Origin: an uncultured Hyphomicrobiales bacterium
Lineage (GTDB): Bacteria; Pseudomonadota; Alphaproteobacteria; Rhizobiales; Hyphomicrobiaceae
DNA length: 43,086 nucleotides
Assembly (NCBI GenBank): GCA_902826255.1
Contig: CADEEC010000006.1
Location: forward strand, 1-43,086
Direction: 5' to 3'
This document shows positions 16,620-24,362 of this stretch, one piece after another. The notes under the pieces are model-generated. The model was not told the origin of the DNA, searched no databases, and saw nothing but the letters and a program-made list of their open reading frames with translations. The position numbers were made by a program, and so were the translations under genes. How positions within the stretch are numbered: position 1 is the stretch's first letter; each line of letters starts with the position of its first letter.

Positions 16620-16865
16620 ATGTTGTCCAAGCGCCGCTGCCCTTACACTGGTGTCATCAACTTCTATTCGAGCGAGGAGCCGTTTCTCGCGATTGGCTCT
16701 GTCGTGAAGGTGGCCCGCTCCCGCTATCACTGGCGCTTTTATGCAGACCCTTGCGCAGGCGTGGGCATTACAACGGATCTCGGCAGCGCTGAGGCGCACG
16801 TGCGGGATCTGAACCGCGAGGTGCAGCGTCACGACCAGGACGCCGTGCTGAGCCAGGCGGCCTGA
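16620..16865 (+). CDS. Small hypothetical protein
   Basis: The product is 81 residues from the ATG at 16620 (MLSKRRCPYTG), chosen for the GGGAG eight bases upstream; an ATG at 16599 would add seven residues. The chain has aromatic strand-like segments (YTGVINFYSSEEPFLAIGSVVKV, SRYHWRFYADPCAGVGITTDLGSAEAHVRDLNREVQ), looks like a small soluble alpha/beta protein, and has no signal peptide. It ends 20 bp before the aminoglycoside-kinase-like gene on the same strand, so the two are probably one transcript. No family is recognised with confidence. Confidence 0.5.
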   Translation: MLSKRRCPYTGVINFYSSEEPFLAIGSVVKVARSRYHWRFYADPCAGVGITTDLGSAEAHVRDLNREVQRHDQDAVLSQAA

Positions 16866-16885
16866 CGCGCACAGCCCGCCAATTC

Positions 16886-17710
16886 GTGACCACTTTCGCC
16901 GACGTGATCGCCGTGCGCCTTCAACGCTGGGAGCTTGTCCCTGACGGCGACCTGATCGCAACGCACAGCAGCCGGCTCTTGCCCGTGCGCCGCCACGGCA
17001 TGCCGGCCATGCTCAAAGTTCCCGGCGATCCAGAGGAGCAGCGCGGCGGTCGCGTGATGTCGTGGTGGCGCGGCATCGGCCCAGCACGCGTCCTTGCGAA
17101 AGATGACGATGGCGCACTGCTGCTCGAGCGTGCACAAGGGCCCCGAGCCCTCTCCAAGCTGGCGCGTAGCGGGTTTGACGATGAAGCAACGCGCACGCTG
17201 TGCGCCGTCATCGCGACACTGCACCGTCACGATCCGGAGCATCCACCATCGGAGCTCGTTCCGCTTGACGTATGGTTCAAGGATCTTTTGTCCACCGCCA
17301 AGCGCGATGGCGGCATCTTCGCGCAGTCCGCCTCGTCTGCATGCGCACTCTTGGCCGCACCGCAGGACATAGTTGTCCTGCATGGCGACCTCCATCACGA
17401 CAACGTCCTGGATTTCGGCGCACGCGGCTGGCTCTCTATCGACCCGAAAGGCCTGATCGGCGAGCGCGGCTTCGACTACGCCAACCTCTTCTGTAACCCC
17501 GAGGACGATCCGGGCGTCGCTGAGCCGCACCGGTTCCTGCGCCGGCTCGACATCGTCACCGAGACGTCGGGCCTCGACCGTGCGCGCCTGCTGAGGTGGA
17601 TACTTGCGTGGGTCGGGCTGTCGGCCGCCTGGCGGCTCAGCGATGGCATCACGCCGCACATCGGCCTGCGCGTTGCCGAACTAGCGTCGCGGGAGCTTGA
17701 ACGATCGTAG
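16886..17710 (+). CDS. APH(6)/hydroxyurea-type phosphotransferase (streptomycin-kinase-like)
   Basis: The 274-residue protein belongs to the aminoglycoside/hydroxyurea kinase family (PF04655), which includes the streptomycin 6-kinases. The N-lobe carries PAMLKVPGDPEEQRGGRVMSWW. The catalytic loop is HGDLHHDNVLDFG (His166, Asp168, Asn173), followed by the metal-binding IDPKGLIGERGFDYANLFCNP. Members phosphorylate the 6-hydroxyl of streptomycin, but many chromosomal relatives have no proven antibiotic substrate. A housekeeping or cryptic role is as likely as resistance. It starts at a GTG 20 bp after the small gene at 16620. No mobile element flanks it, and its composition matches its neighbours. 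Confidence 0.85.
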   Translation: MTTFADVIAVRLQRWELVPDGDLIATHSSRLLPVRRHGMPAMLKVPGDPEEQRGGRVMSWWRGIGPARVLAKDDDGALLLERAQGPRALSKLARSGFDDEATRTLCAVIATLHRHDPEHPPSELVPLDVWFKDLLSTAKRDGGIFAQSASSACALLAAPQDIVVLHGDLHHDNVLDFGARGWLSIDPKGLIGERGFDYANLFCNPEDDPGVAEPHRFLRRLDIVTETSGLDRARLLRWILAWVGLSAAWRLSDGITPHIGLRVAELASRELERS

Positions 17711-17794
17711 CGTCGCTCGCGCGATGCTGACCTGGAACAATGGACTGCGGATCGGCGGCCACTAGGCCGCCGACGCGCAAGCCAGCCCAAGGCT

Positions 17795-17932
17795 TCAATC
17801 GCCTGGCGAGGCTCTATCGTTGTCGCGCCACATGTCCTTGGACCAGCTAGATCCGGCCGACTCTATAGCATTGCCGCCGCTGCAGCCCGCCAGCACAGCC
17901 GCAGCGATAATCATGGCTAAGATCTGCTTCAT
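17795..17932 (-). CDS. Very small lipoprotein (45 residues)
   Basis: A short frame with all the marks of a real gene: ATG at 17932, a GAGGAC ribosome-binding site about 8 bases upstream, and a lipoprotein signal (MKQILAMIIAAAVLAGC) with lipobox VLAGC and the lipidated Cys at residue 17. The mature part is only SGGNAIESAGSSWSKDMWRDNDRASPGD, acidic and with two Trp. It recalls entericidin-type mini-lipoproteins in size and build, but not in clear sequence. The residue after Cys is Ser, so outer-membrane sorting by Lol is expected. It is convergent with the phosphotransferase gene; no terminator is obvious between them. Confidence 0.6.
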   Translation of the reverse strand: MKQILAMIIAAAVLAGCSGGNAIESAGSSWSKDMWRDNDRASPGD

Positions 17933-18244
17933 CAAATTTGTCCTCGTTGTTCGAACGCAATGTTTCCCGCACCAATCAACGCTGGCCGGATACGCGATTC
18001 GGCAAGAGGTCGTAATGCCGGCAACTCCATTTCCGTGTGCGTTATATCAGATCACTCTGCATTGTGGCCGCCGCACCCGAGTGCTGCCGTACATTGCGCA
18101 AAATTGCTCAAGGCCGACAGGTTCACTCGCAAGCCGCTGAGGTTTGCCGTGCGGTGCGCAAACAGGCAGCCGGAGCGTGTAGTATGGTATCAGAGCACCT
18201 TCCCTTGCCGCCTTGCGCGTCAGTGAACCGGGACGCAAACTTCG
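17933..18244. other. Intergenic region between lipoprotein and mutM, no gene seen
   Basis: These 312 bases separate the divergent mini-lipoprotein and mutM genes and must contain both promoters. I find no convincing reading frame, RNA gene or strong hairpin. No clear -35/-10 pair stands out; a GTAGTATGGTATC stretch near 18178-18190 is the most promoter-like sequence close to mutM. Many Hyphomicrobiales have ubiE/ubiB next to mutM on this side; here they are absent. Confidence 0.35.
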
Positions 18245-19126
18245 ATGCCTGAACTGCCGGAAGTCGAAACTGTCCGCACGGGCCTGGAACCCGTGCTGCG
18301 CGGCCGCCGCTTCGTGCGCGTCGAGCAGCGGCGCAAGAATCTGCGCTTCCCCCTACCGGAGCACTTCGCCGAGCGTCTCACCGGCCGCAAGGTGCTGCGG
18401 CTCGACCGTCGCGCAAAATATATCCTAGTGCACCTCGACGACGGCGAGGTGCTCGCCATCCATCTCGGCATGACGGGTCGCTTCAGCGTGCGCCAGCGTG
18501 GAAGGATGGCGCAGCTCGGCGACTATACCTACGAGCACGGTCATGACGCGCGGCATGATCATGTGGTGTTCGCCATGTCGGGCGGCGCCGTCGTCACCTA
18601 TAATGACGCCCGCCGCTTCGGATACATGACCCTCATCCGCGGCGCCGATATCGCGCAGGATGCCTTCTTCCGCGGACTTGGTGTTGAACCACTGAGCGAG
18701 GCCCTCAACGCAAACTTCCTCGCCGGCAAAGCGCGCGGCCGCAAAACCGATCTCAAAGCCTTCCTCATGGACCAGCGCATCGTCGCCGGCCTCGGCAACA
18801 TCTACGTCTGCGAAGCCCTGTTCCGAGCGGGTCTCAGCCCCTTCCGCGGTGCATCGAGCCTGGCAGCAAAGTCCGGCAAACCGACACCCGCGGCAGACCG
18901 GCTTGTCGTTCACATCAAGGCCGTCCTGGCCGACGCCATCCGCGCCGGCGGCTCGACGTTACGCGACTTCCGGCAAGCCAACGGCGACGTCGGCAGCTTC
19001 CAGGAGGCCTTTGCCGTCTACGGCCGCGAAGGCGAGCCTTGCGTCAAGCCCGGCTGCCGGGGCACGGTGCGCCGCAAGACGCAGGGCGGCCGCTCAACGT
19101 TCTACTGCGCGACCTGCCAGCGCTGA
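18245..19126 (+). CDS. mutM: Formamidopyrimidine-DNA glycosylase
   Basis: MutM (Fpg) removes oxidised purines such as 8-oxoguanine by its N-glycosylase and AP-lyase activities. The catalytic N-terminal Pro-Glu is present (MPELPEVETVRTGLEPVL), as is the conserved Lys of DRRAKYILVHLDDG. The C-terminal helix-two-turn-helix (DQRIVAGLGNIYVCEALFRAGLSP) is followed by the four-Cys zinc finger (CVKPGC ... CATCQR). The length of 293 residues is usual for alphaproteobacteria. It leads the run mutM - enoyl-CoA hydratase - rpsT - dnaA, an arrangement widely conserved in Hyphomicrobiales. Confidence 0.96.
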   Translation: MPELPEVETVRTGLEPVLRGRRFVRVEQRRKNLRFPLPEHFAERLTGRKVLRLDRRAKYILVHLDDGEVLAIHLGMTGRFSVRQRGRMAQLGDYTYEHGHDARHDHVVFAMSGGAVVTYNDARRFGYMTLIRGADIAQDAFFRGLGVEPLSEALNANFLAGKARGRKTDLKAFLMDQRIVAGLGNIYVCEALFRAGLSPFRGASSLAAKSGKPTPAADRLVVHIKAVLADAIRAGGSTLRDFRQANGDVGSFQEAFAVYGREGEPCVKPGCRGTVRRKTQGGRSTFYCATCQR

Positions 19127-19156
19127 CCCTTCAACGCCTCAACGGAGCAACCACCC

Positions 19157-19930
19157 ATGGCCTATGAAACCATCATCGTCGAAACAAAGGGCCGCGTCGG
19201 CATCATCCGCCTCAACCGCCCGAACGCCCTCAATGCTCTCAACGCGCAGTTGATCGACGACACCTCCAGGGCACTCGATATCTTCGAGGACGACGAAGGC
19301 ATCGGCTGCATCGTCATCACCGGCAGCGACAAGGCGTTTGCCGCTGGCGCCGACATCAAGCAGATGCAGTCCAAGACCTACATGTCGGCCTACAAGGAGG
19401 ACTTCATCTCCAAGTGGGATCGCGTGGCCCGCGCCCGCAAGCCGGTCATCGCAGCCGTGGCAGGCTTTGCGCTCGGCGGCGGCTGCGAGCTTGCGATGAT
19501 GTGCGACATCATCATCGCCGCCGACACCGCCAAGTTCGGCCAGCCCGAAATCAAACTCGGGGTCATGCCGGGCTCCGGGGGCACGCAACGGCTGATCCGG
19601 CAGGTCGGCAAGGCCAAGGCCATGGAAATGTGCCTTACAGGACGCATGATGGACGCCGCCGAGGCCGAACGGTCAAATCTCGTGGCCCGCGTCGTTCCGG
19701 CCGCCTCTTTGATGGAGGAGGCGCTCAAAACCGCCGAAACCATCGCTGCCATGTCCCTCCCCGTGGCGATGATGACCAAGGAAACCGTCAACCGGGCCTA
19801 TGAAACAACGCTCGCCGAGGGCATCCGTTTCGAGCGGCGGGTGTTCCATTCTCAGTTTGGCCTGGAGGACCAGAAAGAGGGCATGGCGGCCTTCGTCGAG
19901 AAGAGAAAGCCCAATTTTAAGCACCTCTAG
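19157..19930 (+). CDS. Enoyl-CoA hydratase (crotonase family)
   Basis: The enzyme adds water across the double bond of 2-enoyl-CoA in beta-oxidation. Its 257 residues match short-chain crotonases. Oxyanion-hole and catalytic blocks are visible: AAGADIKQM (about 60-68), [17 protein letters not shown] (about 101-117, catalytic Glu in GGGCE) and [20 protein letters not shown] (second catalytic Glu in QPEI). The C-terminal [12 protein letters not shown] is a usual ending. The ATG at 19157 has GGAGCAA upstream. It lies 30 bp after mutM and is likely cotranscribed with it. Substrate length cannot be read from the sequence. Confidence 0.93.
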   Translation: MAYETIIVETKGRVGIIRLNRPNALNALNAQLIDDTSRALDIFEDDEGIGCIVITGSDKAFAAGADIKQMQSKTYMSAYKEDFISKWDRVARARKPVIAAVAGFALGGGCELAMMCDIIIAADTAKFGQPEIKLGVMPGSGGTQRLIRQVGKAKAMEMCLTGRMMDAAEAERSNLVARVVPAASLMEEALKTAETIAAMSLPVAMMTKETVNRAYETTLAEGIRFERRVFHSQFGLEDQKEGMAAFVEKRKPNFKHL

Positions 19931-19934
19931 CGTG

Positions 19935-19963
19935 TTGACCCCTTCACCCGCGCCAGTCTAAGA
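19935..19963 (+). promoter_or_regulatory. Putative rpsT promoter
   Basis: TTGACC (19935-19940) is followed after 17 bases by CTAAGA (19958-19963), close to the rhizobial housekeeping pattern CTTGAC-N17-CTATAT, with a weak -10. It lies immediately after the hydratase stop and about 65 bases before the rpsT start, so rpsT probably has its own promoter in addition to any readthrough. Confidence 0.4.
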
Positions 19964-19984
19964 GAGCGACAAGTTCACCAACGT

Positions 19985-20000
19985 GGGCGCTTTTGCGCCC
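19985..20000 (+). promoter_or_regulatory. Hairpin in the rpsT leader
   Basis: GGGCGC (19985-19990), loop TTTT, GCGCCC (19995-20000) form a tight six-pair stem 28 bases before the rpsT start. It lacks a following T-run and so is unlikely to be a terminator. S20 synthesis is regulated post-transcriptionally in E. coli, and this stem could serve a similar purpose, but that is only an inference. Confidence 0.4.
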
Positions 20001-20028
20001 CGATATCTTATGCAAGGAGCTGAACTCT

Positions 20029-20292
20029 ATGGCCAACACGTCGTCCGCAAAGAAGGCTGCGCGGCAGAGAATCCGCCGCACGCAGGTCAATAAGGCCCGT
20101 CTTTCCAAAACAAACACCTTCGTTCGCAAGGTCGAAGAAGCCCTGGCGAGCGGCGACAAGGACGCCGCCAACAAAGCGCTGAAGGCCGCCGAGCCCATTC
20201 TGATGCGCTCGTCGCAGAAAGGGATCGTCCACAAGAAAGCCGCCTCGCGCAAAGTTTCCCGCCTGGCCGCGCGCGTAAAGGCCCTCGCCTGA
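20029..20292 (+). CDS. rpsT: 30S ribosomal protein S20
   Basis: S20 is an early-binding protein of the small ribosomal subunit that contacts 16S rRNA helices 9 and 44. The 87-residue, very basic chain ([24 protein letters not shown] ... [24 protein letters not shown]) is typical. The ATG at 20029 is fixed by AAGGAGC seven bases upstream; a frame opening at 19993 is ignored. Its place just before the dnaA region is a conserved feature of the order. Confidence 0.97.
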   Translation: MANTSSAKKAARQRIRRTQVNKARLSKTNTFVRKVEEALASGDKDAANKALKAAEPILMRSSQKGIVHKKAASRKVSRLAARVKALA

Positions 20293-20881
20293 GCACGGAC
20301 TCCGATCACATTTCATCGGCCGGGCCATAAGGCAGATATGTGACGGATTTGCATCAGCCGGTTTGGCGCTATGGCGTGTGAAGCCGAACCGGCAAGCGAC
20401 CGTTTCCTTTACGAATCCTTGTCTCGCTGGCAAACGCCAACGCCGCCGCACGCTCGGCGAGTCCACCACCGGCGCAAACGGATTCTGCTCCTGAACGTCA
20501 CTTAATTTCACACACCGCTGTGCACCGCATGTGCAGCCGAATCCACTTGATCGCTCAGGAGTTTTCCCCACGTTTCGCAGCTCGCGACGGGCTTATCCAC
20601 GGCACCCGGGCGCGCCTCCAAGCTTGCGTGGGGCTGGTTGACCTCGCCGCGGATATCGTCCACCAAGAGACCCGGCGGGCGCCACTTGGCGGCTCGCCGA
20701 AACGAAGCAGCGTTCAAGTGCAGGCCAGTATTCGTAGCTTGGACACTGCGAAATAGTGCGGCAAGTACACTCAGTAATGCGTATTCTTGGTATGAGTGGA
20801 GCAGCTTCCTCTCTCTCCAAGAGTGTAGGTGTTCTGGCGCGCCAAGTTTTTAACGAGGCGTCGTACAGGGGGTGAAGCAGC
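20293..20881 (+). promoter_or_regulatory. dnaA upstream control region, candidate origin: GANTC cluster and DnaA-box-like sites
   Basis: These 589 bases hold no convincing gene. Five GANTC (CcrM methylation) sites fall in 246 bp: 20298 (GACTC), 20413 (GAATC), 20459 (GAGTC), 20481 (GATTC) and 20539 (GAATC); about one would be expected by chance. Just downstream, same-direction DnaA-box-like sequences occur: TTTTCCCCA (20562-20570, 7 of 9) and TTATCCACG (20593-20601, 8 of 9). A weaker GAATCCACT (20539-20547, 6 of 9) overlaps the last GANTC. In related bacteria dnaA transcription depends on GANTC methylation and on DnaA itself. No AT-rich unwinding element is evident, and in several rhizobia the true origin lies at hemE, so I call this a control region and only a candidate origin. 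Confidence 0.5.
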
Positions 20882-21319
20882 GTGGGTGGTGATGTCCAGA
20901 TCCCTTCCATCGGCGTGGAAGAGACTTGGGCGAGGCTTAAGACGAACGCGGATGCAGTCCTCATCGATGTGAGGACCATGGCTGAATGGGCCTGGGTTGG
21001 TCTGCCGGAGTTGTCGTCTATCGGCAAACGGCCGGTGCTCGTGGAGTGGCAAAGCTTCCCGGGCGATCAACTCAATTCAGCCTTTGTCGACCGCGTTTCC
21101 GAAGCCCTCATTCCCATCGGCGCGACGAAAGACACCGAGCTTCTTTTCATCTGTCGTTCTGGCAACCGAAGCCTCAAGGCGGCACGGGCGATGGTCGCAG
21201 CGGGTTATACGCGCTGCGTGAACGTAGCGGACGGTTTCGAAGGGCCACTCGATACCGACCGGCATAGGGGGCGACTCGGCGGCTGGAAGGCCAAGGGGTT
21301 GCCATGGACTCAGGGCTAA
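20882..21319 (+). CDS. Rhodanese-like domain protein
   Basis: A single rhodanese (sulfurtransferase) domain of 145 residues. The N-terminal half has the hallmark AVLIDVRTMAEWAWVGLPE (about residues 25-43). The active-site loop is CRSGNRSLKAARAM, with the catalytic Cys at about residue 90. It ends NVADGFEGPLDTDRHRG...GWKAKGLPW, a pattern known from small single-domain rhodaneses that move persulfide sulfur. It starts at a GTG (20882) with AGGGGGTGAAG upstream. It sits between rpsT and dnaA, 134 bp before dnaA, so transcripts from the control region at 20293-20881 would read through it into dnaA. Confidence 0.88.
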   Translation: MGGDVQIPSIGVEETWARLKTNADAVLIDVRTMAEWAWVGLPELSSIGKRPVLVEWQSFPGDQLNSAFVDRVSEALIPIGATKDTELLFICRSGNRSLKAARAMVAAGYTRCVNVADGFEGPLDTDRHRGRLGGWKAKGLPWTQG

Positions 21320-21452
21320 CCTGAGCCATCAGAGGCAACAAGAAGCGGAACCTGTCCATCTGTAGGGCGTAGGGACGGTATCCGTCGCATACAGGAGAGC
21401 GGCTGCGAGGCGGCAGCCGGAGGCGGCAAGTTTAGTACGGCGGGGTTACAAC

Positions 21453-22985
21453 ATGACCGACGACAGCACGCATGTGCCTGATGAGTCACGTGGCAGCGAG
21501 ACTGCGCGTGAACTCGAAACCGGACTTCAGACTGCAAAGTCGAACAAGATCAGCGGAGACCGGGTGCGCGCCATGCTGCGCGCCAGGTACGGCGACGAAG
21601 TCTACAACTCTTGGTTCCACCTGATGGAGTTCGAGGGCTTCGACAGCCGGGCCGTTCACGTATCCTTCCCGACCAAGTTCCTGCAGAACTGGATCCAGTC
21701 CCACTACACCGACGGCTTGCTCGAGTGCTGCAAGATCGCCTTTCCGGGGGTCGAACGGCTCGACCTCTCGGTGCGAGAGCTCGGCCAGTCCAACACGCGC
21801 GCCGGCAACACCGATGCCGCCGGCTCGGGTGCGGCACGCGCCAAGTCCGCAGCACCTACGGAAGCTGCTTCCGCAGGACCGCGCCGCGTCGCCGTCGGTC
21901 CGGGTCCCGGCCTCACACGCACCAGCGTCAACGGCTTCGAGGGCTCTCCGCTCGATCCCAAATACACCTTCGAGAGCTTCGTCGAAGGCAAGGCCAACCG
22001 CATCGCGCTCGCCGTGTCCACGCAGGTTGCGGCCACAGTTCTCGATGAGCAGCGGCAATTCAATCCGCTGTTCCTCCACTCAGCCGTCGGCCTCGGCAAA
22101 ACGCATCTGCTGCACGCCATCGCCTGGGAGGTGAAACGCCGCTCCCCGAAAGCGCAGGTCCTTTATCTCACCGCCGAGCGCTTCCGGTATCAGTTCGTTG
22201 AAGCTATCCGCAGCCAGGACGCGATCGCCTTCAAGGAGAAGTTCCGGGCCATCGACATCCTGCTGATCGACGATCTGGAGTTCATGCAGGGCGAGAAGAC
22301 CGAGCAGGAATTCGAGCACATCATCAATTCGCTGCTCGATGGCGGCCGCCAGGTTGTCGTTGCCTCCGCGCGTCCGCCGGCCCAACTCGAGCGCCTCAAC
22401 GATCGCATGCGCTCGCGCATGCAGCGCGGCCTCGTCACCGAGATCGGCGATTTCGACGAGGAGTTGCGGCTCAAGGTGCTTGCGCGCCGCGTGCAGGAGA
22501 AGCGGCTCACCGACCCGTCGTTCGAGCTGTCGCAGCCCGTCCTCAAGCTGCTCGCCGAGCGGCTGACGGAGAACGGCCGCGAACTGGAAGGCGCCGTCAA
22601 TCGCCTCTATCTCACGTGGCAATTGATGCGCGTGCCGATCACCACCGATCTGGTGGAAGCGATCATCCGCGACCTCGTGCTCGGCGTAGAGCCGCGCCGA
22701 ATCAAGGTGGAAGACATCCTGCGCATCGTGTCGCGCCACTTCGCCGTGTCGAAGGCCGACATCCTTTCCGATCGCCGTCATCGTTCCGTCGTGCGGCCGC
22801 GCCAGATCGGCATGTACTTGGCAAAGCAGCTCACCTCGCGGTCGCTCCCTGAGATCGGGCGCCGGTTCGGCAACCGCGATCACACGACCGTGCTTCACGC
22901 AATACGCAAGATAGACAAGGAGATAGGCGACAATCCGCGCCTTAAAGACGAGATCGAGGAACTGAAGCGCCAGCTCAACCGGTAG
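21453..22985 (+). CDS. dnaA: Chromosomal replication initiator DnaA
   Basis: DnaA-ATP binds DnaA boxes at the origin, melts it and loads DnaB. The 510-residue product has domain I (about 33-105, ARYGDEVYNSWFHLMEFEGF), a variable Ala-rich linker (110-160), and the AAA+ domain III with Walker A VGLGKTHLLHA (about 212-222) and Walker B ILLIDDLEF (about 268-276). DNA-binding domain IV ends in the signature GRRFGNRDHTTVLHAIRKI (about 471-489). The ATG at 21453 gives the usual N-terminal length for the order; GGCGGGG lies nine bases upstream. It heads dnaA - dnaN - recF - gyrB. A 7-bp-stem hairpin (21400-21419) lies in its leader. Confidence 0.97.
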   Translation: MTDDSTHVPDESRGSETARELETGLQTAKSNKISGDRVRAMLRARYGDEVYNSWFHLMEFEGFDSRAVHVSFPTKFLQNWIQSHYTDGLLECCKIAFPGVERLDLSVRELGQSNTRAGNTDAAGSGAARAKSAAPTEAASAGPRRVAVGPGPGLTRTSVNGFEGSPLDPKYTFESFVEGKANRIALAVSTQVAATVLDEQRQFNPLFLHSAVGLGKTHLLHAIAWEVKRRSPKAQVLYLTAERFRYQFVEAIRSQDAIAFKEKFRAIDILLIDDLEFMQGEKTEQEFEHIINSLLDGGRQVVVASARPPAQLERLNDRMRSRMQRGLVTEIGDFDEELRLKVLARRVQEKRLTDPSFELSQPVLKLLAERLTENGRELEGAVNRLYLTWQLMRVPITTDLVEAIIRDLVLGVEPRRIKVEDILRIVSRHFAVSKADILSDRRHRSVVRPRQIGMYLAKQLTSRSLPEIGRRFGNRDHTTVLHAIRKIDKEIGDNPRLKDEIEELKRQLNR

Positions 22986-23036
22986 TCGCTCGGAGTTTCC
23001 GTCACCAGGGGACTGGGGGCGGATGGCAGCGGGGTG

Positions 23037-23089
23037 GGGAGCGGTACCGACACGTACCGCTCCCTGCCCGTCGCGCTTGAGCGCGACGG
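23037..23089 (+). promoter_or_regulatory. Two tandem perfect hairpins between dnaA and dnaN
   Basis: First hairpin: GGGAGCGGTAC (23037-23047), loop CGACAC, GTACCGCTCCC (23054-23064), an 11-bp perfect stem. Second hairpin, four bases later: CCGTCGCGCT (23068-23077), TG, AGCGCGACGG (23080-23089), a 10-bp perfect inverted repeat. Neither is followed by a T-run, so they are not classical terminators. They lie 52 bases after the dnaA stop and 153 bases before dnaN. They could insulate the two transcripts, block exonucleases or bind a protein. Confidence 0.7.
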
Positions 23090-23242
23090 CTACGCGCAGC
23101 CCTCGCCACTTGCCAAACGGTGCGCCGCGGTCCACGCTTGCGCGCAAGCAAACTTGGCCGCCAGCTCAGGCACTTTTTCAGTTGTGTGAATGCGGCGGCC
23201 ATGCCCGTTTGCGGCATGATCCATCCATAGCGAGTCTCATAT

Positions 23243-24361
23243 ATGAAGTTGGTGATCGAACGCGGTGAGCTGCTGAGAGCCCTGGGCCACGTCACGAGCG
23301 TAGTCGAGCGCCGCACCACCATCCCGATCCTGTCCAATGTTCTGCTCAAGGCGACCGACCAGGGACTGCAGTTCAAGGCCACCGACCTCGAGCGCGAAGT
23401 GCTCGAGCAGGCGCCCGCGGACGTGGCACAGACCGGCGCTGTCACCGTTCCTGCGCACATCCTGCACGACATCGTACGCAAGCTGCCCGACGGCGCCCAG
23501 GTCGAGATCAAGCGTGATGCCGACAAGGAGCGCCTGACGCTCTCATCCGCACAATCCAGGTTCTCCCTGCAGACGCTGGCACCCGAGGACTTCCCGGATC
23601 TCGCGGCCGGAGAGCTGACGCACAAGTTCGAGATGGCCGCGCACGAGCTGAAGCGCCTGATCGACAAGACGCGCTTCGCGATCTCTACCGAGGAGACGCG
23701 CTACTATCTCAACGGCATCTATTTGCATCAGGCCACCCAGGGAAAGGCCACGACGTTGCGTGCTGTCGCAACCGACGGACATCGCCTGGCACAGGCGGAA
23801 CTGCCGCTGCCGAAAGGCGCCAACGGCATGCCGGGCATTATCCTGCCCCGCAAGACCGTGCACGAGCTCTATCGCCTGCTCGAAGGCACAGAAAGCACCG
23901 CGATGGTCGGCATATCCAGCTCCAAGGCCCGCTTCGAGATTGGCACCGTCACGCTGACGACCAAGCTGATCGACGGCACCTTCCCCGACTACGCGCGCGT
24001 GATCCCCAAGAGCAACGACAAGGAGCTCAAGGTCGACAACGCCGAGTTCAAGAATGCCGTCGATCGCGTGTCCACCATCGCCAGCGAGCGCGGCCGCGCC
24101 GTGAAGCTCAATATCAGCGGCGACAAGCTGGTACTCTCCGTCAACAATCCTGAAGGTGGCAGCGCCACCGAGGAGATCGGCGCCGAGTATGACGCCACCC
24201 CGCTGGAGATCGGCTTCAACGCCCGCTACCTGCTCGACATCGCCGGCCAGCTTGAAAGCGAGGTTGCGCACTTCCAGCTCGCCGACCCCGGCTCGCCGAC
24301 CATGGTCAAGGACGGCGGCGACGAGGGCGCCCTCTACGTTTTGATGCCAATGCGGGTATGA
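23243..24361 (+). CDS. dnaN: DNA polymerase III beta sliding clamp
   Basis: The ring-shaped clamp tethers Pol III and repair polymerases to DNA. The 372-residue chain has the three-fold clamp repeats. It begins MKLVIERGELLRALGHVTSVVERRTTIPILSNVLL and ends in the clamp-typical GALYVLMPMRV. The block LIDKTRFAISTEETRYYLNGIYLH marks the second domain, and the conserved PDYARVIP lies in the hydrophobic-cleft region. No strong ribosome-binding site precedes the ATG at 23243, but the start matches the family. recF follows after one base. Confidence 0.97.
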   Translation: MKLVIERGELLRALGHVTSVVERRTTIPILSNVLLKATDQGLQFKATDLEREVLEQAPADVAQTGAVTVPAHILHDIVRKLPDGAQVEIKRDADKERLTLSSAQSRFSLQTLAPEDFPDLAAGELTHKFEMAAHELKRLIDKTRFAISTEETRYYLNGIYLHQATQGKATTLRAVATDGHRLAQAELPLPKGANGMPGIILPRKTVHELYRLLEGTESTAMVGISSSKARFEIGTVTLTTKLIDGTFPDYARVIPKSNDKELKVDNAEFKNAVDRVSTIASERGRAVKLNISGDKLVLSVNNPEGGSATEEIGAEYDATPLEIGFNARYLLDIAGQLESEVAHFQLADPGSPTMVKDGGDEGALYVLMPMRV

Positions 24362-24362
24362 C

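Noticed and set aside
16886..17710. Interpretation as a recently acquired antibiotic-resistance gene
   Set aside because: No integron, insertion sequence or composition shift surrounds it, so acquisition cannot be supported from the sequence.
20293..20881. Calling this stretch a proven replication origin
   Set aside because: Only one near-consensus DnaA box and no AT-rich melting region are visible, and in several rhizobia the origin is at hemE. It is listed as a control region and candidate only.
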